DNA from: Flammeovirgaceae bacterium UBA2338 | Lineage (GTDB): Bacteria > Bacteroidota > Bacteroidia > Cytophagales > Cyclobacteriaceae | Length of the DNA stretch: 31,165 bases | Assembly (NCBI GenBank): GCA_002344795.1 | Contig: DDUM01000068.1 | Coordinates: forward strand, 106,232-137,396 | Direction of reading: 5' to 3' | Translations under genes and position numbers: made by a program | Notes under the pieces: generated by a model | What the model saw: the letters and a program-made list of their open reading frames with translations, nothing else | What the model was told of the DNA's origin: nothing | Database searches by the model: none | In this document: one piece after another, positions 1 through 6,117 of the stretch | How the letters are laid out: every line of letters starts with the position of its first letter | How positions within the stretch are numbered: position 1 is the stretch's first letter

Positions 1-1214
1 CGCAACACCGATCGTTTTTGGTAAGTGACGTGTGTCCCCAACAAACAAACATGATCACTTCCATACTTGGAGAAAATGTAATCATAGATCGCATCCCTGT
101 TATCCCACGAAAAATCAATATCAAAGTCGGGTGGTGTGGAGCGTTCAGCGTTTAAGAACCTTTCGAAATACAAATCCAACTCAATCGGATCCACATTGGT
201 AATTTCCAGACAGTAAGCCACCACACTATTGGCACCACTACCACGCCCTACGTAATCAAAACCCTGTCGCCTGGCAAACTGCAACAGATCGTAGGCAATA
301 AGATAGTAAGCACAAAACCCTTTGCCCTTTATAATATTAAGTTCTCTTTGAAACCGCTCTCTTAAATCAGGCTGACTTACATCGTATCGATTACTAAACC
401 CTTCCCACGCTTTGGTGACCAATAAATCCCAATCGCTTTCTTCACTTCCGGTTAATGTTTTTTTGTTCTTATCCGTTTTCAGTTCAAAATCGATTGAACA
501 TCGATTTACCAACTGTTGCGTGTTTTTAATCAAATCCGGGTAATCGGAAAACATCTCTGCCAGTTTTTCTTCCGGCATCATAATTTCATTGGGCAATGCT
601 TGTTGCTCCTCCGCCAATTTGCTAAGCAGTGTGTTTTTATCAATGGACCGCAGTAAACGATGAACATTAAAATGAATCTTATTGGCAAAAGTGACGGGGT
701 GATGAATCACAAATTTCGCTGTGTGCGTTTTGTACGGTTGATAAAGTTTTAAGTGGTTGATCTGATGAACGCGAACACCCAAAAATTCATACGGGCGAAG
801 AAGATCAGGTTCCAATAATCCAAATGGATAGATCACAAAAACGTTTTCAAATACAGGGGCACGATTCGGTAAGGTTTTGTTATTTAAGTTGTGATAGGAT
901 AAAAACCTGTTGATCTCCTCAAATCCATCATTGTTCTGTGCAATCGCAATGAAAAGCAACTGATCCTCATTTCTGAATTCTACGCCCACCGCTATCTCCA
1001 GTTCATACGCTTCTTTACCAAAAGCAGTAAGCATACTTCCGTTGACAGGAGCTTTCTCTGCACAAAGTCGCAACATCTCAATGTAGGAAGCGGTGTTGTT
1101 GATCTCCGTAAGGATCAGTTTGTGTACACCACATCGCTTGGCTTCATTAAAAAGATCCTCCACCTGTAAGGTGCCGTATTTAAAACTGAAAGCGGTATGG
1201 CAGTTGAGGTACAT
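1..1214 (-). CDS. dnaE: DNA polymerase III alpha subunit, second (DnaE-like) copy, N-terminal part
   Basis: Reading from an ATG at 1214 toward the window edge gives an open frame of about 404 residues that is cut by the edge. It is a C-family replicative-type polymerase: the catalytic aspartates are present in PPDFDIDFSWDNRD near residue 360, preceded by the glycine-rich GRGSGANSVVAY. The N-terminal PHP domain is recognisable but degenerate: where PHP domains begin with HxH the protein has YLNCHTAFSF, and the usual LTDH is LTEIN. That suggests loss of metal binding and of any PHP-linked activity. It lies immediately downstream of dinB on the same strand, so it is probably an accessory, damage-induced DnaE rather than the main replicase. 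The family call is firm; the accessory role is inference. Confidence 0.9.
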   Translation of the reverse strand, partial: MYLNCHTAFSFKYGTLQVEDLFNEAKRCGVHKLILTEINNTASYIEMLRLCAEKAPVNGSMLTAFGKEAYELEIAVGVEFRNEDQLLFIAIAQNNDGFEEINRFLSYHNLNNKTLPNRAPVFENVFVIYPFGLLEPDLLRPYEFLGVRVHQINHLKLYQPYKTHTAKFVIHHPVTFANKIHFNVHRLLRSIDKNTLLSKLAEEQQALPNEIMMPEEKLAEMFSDYPDLIKNTQQLVNRCSIDFELKTDKNKKTLTGSEESDWDLLVTKAWEGFSNRYDVSQPDLRERFQRELNIIKGKGFCAYYLIAYDLLQFARRQGFDYVGRGSGANSVVAYCLEITNVDPIELDLYFERFLNAERSTPPDFDIDFSWDNRDAIYDYIFSKYGSDHVCLLGTHVTYQKRSVL

Positions 1215-1215
1215 T

Positions 1216-1305
1216 GATTAGCTGATGTGATGATTTTTTGATTAGATAATGTGTTGATTCACCAGATCATCGTCCATCAACTCATTACCACATCATCACA
1301 TTATA
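1216..1305. repeat. Intergenic TGATG/CATCA inverted-repeat region between dinB and dnaE
   Basis: The whole gap between the two polymerase genes is made of TGATG-like words on the left and CATCA-like words on the right. TGTGATGAT at 1226-1234 is the exact reverse complement of ATCATCACA at 1292-1300. TAATGTGTTGAT at 1247-1258 matches ATCATCACATTA at 1292-1303 with one mismatch. It can fold into alternative hairpins and looks like a dispersed intergenic repeat rather than a classical terminator, since there is no GC-rich stem. Confidence 0.5.
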
Positions 1306-2493
1306 TTATCCTTTGAACGCATTCATTTCCATTCGCACCCGTTTGTTGACATTCAGTGTGGTGGCGCGAACCAATTTATCCACTCCGTACTTGTGCTTCA
1401 TCCGATCCATCGCTTCATAAAGATTGATGCTCTCTTCTGTGTCATCAAACAAACTGATCTGGTGATTGCCATGTACTAAACTACTCAGGCGAACTCCCAC
1501 CAATCGAATGAGCATTCTTTTGTTATAAAGTCGCTCAAACAATTCCAATACAACCCGAAGCAACACATGATCAGAAGAAGTATAAGGAATGTGTACTTGT
1601 TTGGTTTCTGTATCAAAATTGGCATAGCGGATTTTTACCGTCACACAAGAAGTGAGTTTTTTTTGCTCGCGAAGAGTAAACGCCACCTTTTCAATCATGG
1701 CGATTAAAATGGATTTGATTCCTTTTACGTCAATAGAATCCTGATCAAACGTGCTTTCTGTAGAAATCGATTTTTGCTCGCTGTAGGAAACAACCGGTGA
1801 GTTGTCGATACCATGCGCTTTGTTCCAGAGGCTAATGCCATTCTTGCCAAAAGCACTCACCAAAAATTTCAAAGGCATCTCCCGCAAGGTGGCTACTTTT
1901 CTCACGCCCATATCATAAAGAAAAGAAGCAGTCTGTTTTCCTATCATTGGAATTTTATCCACCGACAAAGGCGCCAAAAAATCCCTCTCCTCTCCTGCCG
2001 GAATATGCTTCTCCGCATTGGGTTTAAACTCTCCTGTAGCCACCTTGGACACCAGTTTATTCACTGACATACCCATAGAAATAGTGAGACCGCTATCCTT
2101 TATCACCTTTTTACGCAATTCCACCGCCCACTTGAAAGCCCCGAAGTAGCGATCCATACCCGAGGCATCGATATAAAATTCATCAATGGAGGCTTTCTCA
2201 AAAGCAGGAGCAGAATTGGCAATGATTTCAGTCACCAGGTGAGAGTGCTTGCTATAAGCCTCCATATCTCCGGAGATTACCTTGGCGTCAGGGCACAGTT
2301 GCAGGGCCAGATACATGGGCATAGCAGAGTGCACACCAAATTTCCTCGCTTCATAACTACAGGCCGCCACAACCCCACGTCCACTGCTTCCCCCTATTAT
2401 TAAAGGTCTGTTTTTGAGCTCCTTGTGCAGCTTGCATTCTACTGCCACAAAGAAGGCATCCAAATCCATGTGTATGACATTGCGGGTATCCAT
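1306..2493 (-). CDS. dinB: DNA polymerase IV (Y-family translesion polymerase)
   Basis: 395 residues, full family length. Catalytic residues are visible: HMDLDAFF (Asp10, Asp12) and ASIDEFYIDAS (Asp104, Glu105). The palm/fingers are followed by the helix-hairpin-helix region (IPMIGKQTASFLYDMGV, about 181-197) and the little-finger domain. QISLFD at 345-350 matches the beta-clamp binding motif, here set before the last helix rather than at the extreme C-terminus. The enzyme copies past damaged template bases with low fidelity. It is upstream of the PHP-degenerate dnaE on the same strand (91-base gap), a pairing that suggests a mutagenesis cassette. An overlapping palindrome lies just upstream of its start. 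Confidence 0.95.
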   Translation of the reverse strand: MDTRNVIHMDLDAFFVAVECKLHKELKNRPLIIGGSSGRGVVAACSYEARKFGVHSAMPMYLALQLCPDAKVISGDMEAYSKHSHLVTEIIANSAPAFEKASIDEFYIDASGMDRYFGAFKWAVELRKKVIKDSGLTISMGMSVNKLVSKVATGEFKPNAEKHIPAGEERDFLAPLSVDKIPMIGKQTASFLYDMGVRKVATLREMPLKFLVSAFGKNGISLWNKAHGIDNSPVVSYSEQKSISTESTFDQDSIDVKGIKSILIAMIEKVAFTLREQKKLTSCVTVKIRYANFDTETKQVHIPYTSSDHVLLRVVLELFERLYNKRMLIRLVGVRLSSLVHGNHQISLFDDTEESINLYEAMDRMKHKYGVDKLVRATTLNVNKRVRMEMNAFKG

Positions 2494-2503
2494 TAAGCAA
2501 TAT

Positions 2504-2529
2504 TACTAAATATTTTAGTATTTACTAAA
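2504..2529. promoter_or_regulatory. Candidate operator upstream of dinB
   Basis: TTTAGTATTTACTAAA at 2514-2529 is a palindrome with a 2-base centre (TTTAGTA/TACTAAA). It overlaps a second palindrome ACTAAA-TAT-TTTAGT at 2505-2519. The tract begins 11 bases upstream of the dinB start, where a repressor would be expected to act. It could be an SOS-type (LexA-like) operator for the polymerase pair. The symmetry is seen directly; the regulator is not identified, and AT-rich palindromes also arise by chance. Confidence 0.35.
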
Positions 2530-2604
2530 AATGATTTGAGTGTCATATTTGCTTGATAGTCAGTGATTTAACAGCTTTAAATATTTTATTCAAAATGGTT
2601 AGAT

Positions 2605-2625
2605 ATACTTTTTTAAGTATCTTTG
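2605..2625 (+). promoter_or_regulatory. Promoter -7 element and overlapping inverted repeat of the toxin-antitoxin pair
   Basis: TATCTTTG at 2618-2625 matches the Bacteroidota -7 consensus TAnnTTTG exactly. No good -33 TTTG is visible 19 bases upstream. The inverted repeat ATACTT-tttt-AAGTAT (2605-2620) overlaps the -7 box, a placement typical of autoregulation by an antitoxin. Transcription from this box would begin at about the antitoxin ATG (2630), so the message may be leaderless or nearly so. Confidence 0.4.
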
Positions 2626-2629
2626 GATT

Positions 2630-2866
2630 ATGAATTGGAGGGATCATATCGTTTCGGACAAAGAAATCCTACTTGGGAAACCAACCATAAAAGGGACAAG
2701 AATTTCAGTCGAACTTATTCTCGATTTATTATCATCTGGATGGACGGAGGAAATGATTTTTGAGAGCTATCCTAACCTGAAATCAGAAGACTTAAAAGCT
2801 GTCTTCTCCTACTTAAAAGAAGGTATTGAACAGGAAATGTATTTTCCTATCCCTAAGATTGCTTGA
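2630..2866 (+). CDS. DUF433 family antitoxin
   Basis: 78 residues, complete. The DUF433 pattern is clear: a short N-terminus with HIVSDKEILLGKPTIKGTRI, then SVELILDLLSSGWTEEMIF and ESYPNLKSEDLKAVFSYL, forming a small helix-turn-helix-like fold. In this family the protein is the antitoxin partner of PIN-like DUF5615 proteins and usually neutralises the toxin and represses its own promoter. The next gene begins within its stop codon (TGATG). A palindrome overlapping the -7 box just upstream is a plausible site for autorepression. The family is confident; toxin-antitoxin activity is inferred from the pairing. Confidence 0.85.
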   Translation: MNWRDHIVSDKEILLGKPTIKGTRISVELILDLLSSGWTEEMIFESYPNLKSEDLKAVFSYLKEGIEQEMYFPIPKIA

Positions 2867-3228
2867 TGATTTTTCTGGCGAATGAAAATTTCCCATTTCC
2901 CAGTATAAATTTATTGAGGAGCAAGGGATTTGAAGTAATCAGCGTAGCTGAAAAATTCTCTGGTGCCTCAGACAAAACCGTAATCGAAATAGCTGAAAAA
3001 GAGAATCTAATCATACTCACTTTTGATAAAGATTACGGTGAACTCATTTTCAAATACAAAAGTAAAAGACCACCTGCTGTTATATTTTTTAGACATAAGG
3101 GCAAAATGCCAAATTTTGCCGGTGATGTACTTATCCGCTTAATTGATAGTAAAAAGATACATTTTGAAAAAATATTCACAGTCATTGAGAATGAAAATGT
3201 TCGTCAGAGGAGGTACCTCGAAGGCTAA
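2866..3228 (+). CDS. DUF5615 PIN-like toxin
   Basis: 120 residues from the ATG at 2866. A TTG three bases upstream would add one residue, but the ATG gives the typical family start MIFLANENFPFP, close to the usual MKFLxDENxP. Later motifs fit the PIN-like fold: GASDKTVIEIAEKENLIILT followed by FDKDYGEL, with acidic residues expected at a metal site. Members are predicted RNases paired with DUF433 antitoxins. In the family motif the second acidic position is D in xDENxP; here it is Asn (LANENFP), while Glu is kept, so one putative metal ligand is changed. The start overlaps the antitoxin stop by one base, indicating translational coupling. Confidence 0.82.
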   Translation: MIFLANENFPFPSINLLRSKGFEVISVAEKFSGASDKTVIEIAEKENLIILTFDKDYGELIFKYKSKRPPAVIFFRHKGKMPNFAGDVLIRLIDSKKIHFEKIFTVIENENVRQRRYLEG

Positions 3229-3323
3229 ATTTCCACCTTGTACCTAACACCCGTTAACCTTCCGTTTAAATTATTTTCAGTTTTTTGTTTGAATCCTCGG
3301 AAAAAAATTTCCATCCTTGTACC
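3216..3323 (+). repeat. Imperfect direct repeat flanking the toxin end and ilv leader
   Basis: AAATTTCCACCTTGTACC at 3227-3244 recurs as AAATTTCCATCCTTGTACC at 3305-3323 with one inserted base. Both copies are preceded by CCTCG (3216-3220 and 3295-3299). The period is about 79 bases. The left copy overlaps the toxin's last codons and stop; the right copy lies just upstream of the ilv leader ORF. It looks like a small tandem duplication or the scar of an insertion or deletion. Confidence 0.5.
3288..3319 (+). promoter_or_regulatory. Weak candidate promoter of the ilv operon
   Basis: TTTG at 3288-3291 is followed after 20 bases by CATCCTTG at 3312-3319, which matches four of the six fixed positions of TAnnTTTG. 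The spacing is near the Bacteroidota norm and would put the transcript start about 20 bases before the leader ATG at 3346. The match is poor and another start is possible. Confidence 0.25.
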
Positions 3324-3345
3324 ACAGCACAAGCAAAAAGTGAAG

Positions 3346-3450
3346 ATGAACACAACGCAGCGATACGAAATAACTAACTCCCTGATCAATTCGATCACGG
3401 GTGTGCTTGTCATTATTAGCATCATTATACTTCGAAAACCGGGGAGGTGA
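3346..3450 (+). CDS. ilv operon leader peptide (34 residues)
   Basis: A short ORF begins at the ATG at 3346, begins MNTTQRYE and carries the run GVLVIISIIIL at residues 19-29 (codons 3400-3432), then RKPGR and TGA. Ten of those eleven codons apart from the glycine and one serine are for valine, leucine or isoleucine, the products of the operon downstream. A rho-independent terminator follows 25 bases after the stop. This is the classic arrangement of a transcription-attenuation leader: ribosome stalling at branched-chain codons reports shortage of charged tRNA. The same frame is open upstream to 3238, but the ATG at 3346 is preferred because the ORF then matches the leu leader in length and opening residues. 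Confidence 0.85.
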   Translation: MNTTQRYEITNSLINSITGVLVIISIIILRKPGR

Positions 3451-3486
3451 TACTATTATTTTAAAACTGAATAATAAACCGCCCCG
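3440..3486 (+). promoter_or_regulatory. Predicted antiterminator of the ilv attenuator
   Basis: CGGGGAGGT at 3440-3448, the end of the leader ORF, can pair with ACCGCCCCG at 3478-3486, the left arm of the terminator: eight pairs and one A-G mismatch. A ribosome finishing at the TGA (3448-3450) would cover the first segment and let the terminator form. A ribosome stalled at the Ile codons around 3412-3429 would leave it free to sequester the terminator arm. Found by inspection, without an energy calculation. Confidence 0.65.
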
Positions 3487-3510
3487 AGAAATTGGGGCGG
3501 TTTTGTTTTA
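3476..3510 (+). terminator. Intrinsic terminator of the ilv attenuator
   Basis: AAACCGCCCC (3476-3485) pairs with GGGGCGGTTT (3494-3503) around an 8-base loop, followed by TGTTTTA. It stands between the leader ORF and ilvE, so it must be conditional for the operon to be expressed. Confidence 0.9.
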
Positions 3511-3524
3511 TATGAGCCCTAACA

Positions 3525-3538
3525 AACTAACGATTGTT
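3525..3538 (+). promoter_or_regulatory. Box shared by the ilv and leu leaders, upstream of ilvE
   Basis: AACTAACGATTGTT lies 7 bases before the ilvE ATG. An identical 14-mer at 14795-14808 lies 9 bases before leuC. The position is where a ribosome binding site would be, but it has no Shine-Dalgarno character. Its function is unknown; shared descent of the two leaders or a translation or regulator site are both possible. Confidence 0.6.
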
Positions 3539-3545
3539 CTAAAGT

Positions 3546-4433
3546 ATGTACTACACTAACGACACGACCCTTTTCCTAAATGGAAAATTCGTAAAAGCAG
3601 CAGACGCAAAGACCGACCTCTTCAGCCAAACACTTCACTATGGTTATGGTGTATTCGAAGGAATACGCGCTTACCAAACTGTGAATGGAGTAAAAGTTTT
3701 CAAATCACACGAGCATTATGAGCGATTACTTCGCAGTGCATCACTGATGGGTATACCACTCCATTACACCGCTGAAGAACTTACACAAGCTACTTACGAA
3801 GTGCTGGCAAGAAATAATCAAAGCAATGCCTACATACGTCCGTTGGTATTTTGTAGTCCCAACATGTCGCTCACCAGCCCCAATGAAGTTTCGCTAATGA
3901 TTGCCACATGGGAATGGGGAAAATACCTGGGTGATCAACTCTTAAACGTTTGCATCTCATCCTTCCAAAGACCCAATCCAAAATCGTTTAAGATTGAGGC
4001 AAAGGCCTGTGGTCATTATGTGAACTCAATACTGGCGACTACTGAAGCCAAACAACGTGGCTTCGATGAGGGTCTTCTTCTCGACATTGAAGGATTTGTG
4101 GCCGAAGGGCCAGGTGCCAATTTCTTTTATGAGAAAGATGGCGTACTCTACACTCCCCCTAAAGGAAATATTCTTCCTGGCATCACACGTCAAACCGTAC
4201 TGGAAATTTGTGCTGAGTTGGATCTGAAGGTGGTAGAAAAACTTTTTAAACCGGAAGAATTATTTGAAGCAGACAGCGCTTTCTTCTGTGGCACTGCTGC
4301 TGAAGTCATTGGAATTGACTCTATCGAAAGACAGAAATTCAACAAGCCGTGGAAAGAGTCTATAGGAGCTACAATCCAGGAAGCTTACCGCTGCCTTGTT
4401 TTAGACAAAAGTTATAGTTACGTGATCGTATAA
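3546..4433 (+). CDS. ilvE: Branched-chain amino acid aminotransferase
   Basis: 295 residues, fold-type IV PLP aminotransferase. It catalyses the last step to Ile, Val and Leu, transferring the amino group from glutamate to the 2-keto acids. The PLP lysine is Lys153 in KIEAKACGHYVNSILA. The early motif LHYGYGVFEGIRAY (about 30-43) and the cofactor-phosphate region DIEGFVAEGPGANFF are typical, as is LPGITRQTVLEI near residue 214. It is the first gene after the attenuator, and ilvD follows after 4 bases. D-amino acid aminotransferase and ADC lyase share the fold, but sequence and operon context favour IlvE. Confidence 0.95.
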   Translation: MYYTNDTTLFLNGKFVKAADAKTDLFSQTLHYGYGVFEGIRAYQTVNGVKVFKSHEHYERLLRSASLMGIPLHYTAEELTQATYEVLARNNQSNAYIRPLVFCSPNMSLTSPNEVSLMIATWEWGKYLGDQLLNVCISSFQRPNPKSFKIEAKACGHYVNSILATTEAKQRGFDEGLLLDIEGFVAEGPGANFFYEKDGVLYTPPKGNILPGITRQTVLEICAELDLKVVEKLFKPEELFEADSAFFCGTAAEVIGIDSIERQKFNKPWKESIGATIQEAYRCLVLDKSYSYVIV

Positions 4434-4437
4434 ATCC

Positions 4438-6117
4438 ATGGAACTCAACAAATACAGTAAAACGATTACCCAAGACACCACATTGCCTGCTGCGCAAGCA
4501 ATGTTGTATGGTATCGGATTGACTGAACACGATTTAAAAAAAGCACAGGTAGGAATTGTAAGCACTGGCTTTGATGGCAACACCTGTAACATGCACCTCA
4601 ACGCACTGGCGCAAGAAGTAAAACAGGCCGTGTGGGATCAGGAATTGGTAGGATTGGTTTTTCATACCATTGGAGTAAGCGATGGAATTTCAAATGGCAC
4701 CGAAGGTATGCGCTACTCTTTGGTGAGCCGCGAGGTCATTGCCGACTCGATTGAAACCGTTTGCAATGCACAATACTATGATGGGCTGATCGCGGTGGTA
4801 GGCTGTGATAAAAACATGCCAGGATCATTGATTGCCATGGGCAGGTTAAACCGACCCGCCATCATGGTGTACGGTGGAACGATTGCAGGAGGGCATTGGA
4901 AAGGAAAATCGTTAAACATTGTTTCAGCATTTGAAGCACTGGGCGAGAAGATGGCCAACAAACTTTCCGATGATGACTTCAAAGGCATTATTCAAAATGC
5001 TTGTCCAGGAGCTGGCGCATGCGGTGGCATGTACACTGCCAACACCATGGCTTCTGCTATAGAAGCATTAGGCATGGCGCTTCCCTACTCTTCTTCCAAC
5101 CCTGCTTTGAGCAAAGAAAAATCAGCGGAATGTAAAACCGCCAGCGAAGCCATCCATTTGCTTTTGGAGAAAGACATCAAGCCCCGCGACATCATGACGA
5201 TGAAGGCTTTCGAAAATGCAATGACCCTAGTAATGGCATTGGGTGGTTCTACAAATGCGGTGTTGCATTTAATTGCTATGGCGAGATCTGTAGGGTTAAA
5301 AGTAACTCAGGAAGACTTTCAGCGCATTTCTGACAGCACCCCACTAATTGCCGACCTGAAACCAAGTGGAAAGTATTTGATGGAAGACCTGCACAAAACG
5401 GGCGGCACACCCATGGTGATGAAATACCTACTTGACAAAGGACTTCTTCAAGGTGATTGCCTTACCGTTACCGGCAAAACCATTGCGGAAAACCTCAAAG
5501 ATGTCGAATCCATTGATTTTGAAAAACAGGACATCATTGTACCTCTCGAAAATCCAATTAAAGAATCCGGACACATTCAAATCTTATATGGCAACCTGGC
5601 CGAAAAAGGGTCAGTTGCCAAAATCACTGGCAAAGAAGGTGAAAAATTCAAAGGCAAAGCCCGTGTATTCAATGGCGAGTTTGAATTGATCGATGGAATT
5701 TCTTCCGGAAAAGTAAAAGAAGGCGATGTGGTAGTGATTCGCTATGTTGGCCCCAAGGGTGCACCTGGCATGCCTGAGATGTTAAAACCAACAAGTGCCA
5801 TAATGGGAGCTGGTCTTGGGAAAAATGTAGCACTCATTACCGATGGAAGATTTTCCGGAGGCACTCATGGATTTGTGGTGGGACACATCACTCCCGAGGC
5901 ACACGTTGGGGGATTACTCGCTTTGGTTGAAGATGGCGACTGGATTGAAATCGATGTAAGCAAACACCAACTGAATTTATTGGTGGACGAAAAAACATTA
6001 GCGATTAGAAAATCAACTTTCAAAACACCGGAGCTACGGGTTAGCAATGGTGTACTCTATAAATATGCGAAACAAGTAAAAACTGCTGCAGATGGATGCG
6101 TTACTGACGAAGACTAA
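4438..6117 (+). CDS. ilvD: Dihydroxy-acid dehydratase
   Basis: 559 residues, full length. It dehydrates 2,3-dihydroxy-3-methylbutanoate (and -pentanoate) to the 2-keto acids using an iron-sulfur cluster. The three expected cluster cysteines are visible: Cys50 (GNTCNMH), Cys123 (GCDKNMPGS) and Cys195 (CPGAGACGGMYTANTM). The C-terminal signature GRFSGGTHGFVVGHITPEA is intact. The start is 4 bases after ilvE, implying coupled translation. The 3' end overlaps ilvB by 26 bases in another frame. Confidence 0.97.
   Translation: MELNKYSKTITQDTTLPAAQAMLYGIGLTEHDLKKAQVGIVSTGFDGNTCNMHLNALAQEVKQAVWDQELVGLVFHTIGVSDGISNGTEGMRYSLVSREVIADSIETVCNAQYYDGLIAVVGCDKNMPGSLIAMGRLNRPAIMVYGGTIAGGHWKGKSLNIVSAFEALGEKMANKLSDDDFKGIIQNACPGAGACGGMYTANTMASAIEALGMALPYSSSNPALSKEKSAECKTASEAIHLLLEKDIKPRDIMTMKAFENAMTLVMALGGSTNAVLHLIAMARSVGLKVTQEDFQRISDSTPLIADLKPSGKYLMEDLHKTGGTPMVMKYLLDKGLLQGDCLTVTGKTIAENLKDVESIDFEKQDIIVPLENPIKESGHIQILYGNLAEKGSVAKITGKEGEKFKGKARVFNGEFELIDGISSGKVKEGDVVVIRYVGPKGAPGMPEMLKPTSAIMGAGLGKNVALITDGRFSGGTHGFVVGHITPEAHVGGLLALVEDGDWIEIDVSKHQLNLLVDEKTLAIRKSTFKTPELRVSNGVLYKYAKQVKTAADGCVTDED

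Noticed and set aside
2494..2503. CAATATTA as a minus-strand -7 box for dinB
   Set aside because: It would place the transcript start within the dinB start codon and has no -33 partner.
3346..3510. T-box or other riboswitch before ilvE
   Set aside because: No T-box sequence or specifier stem was seen, and the leader ORF plus terminator explains the region.
6092..6117. Overlap of ilvD and ilvB read as a frameshift or fusion
   Set aside because: Both proteins are complete at family length; it is an ordinary overlap in a tight operon.
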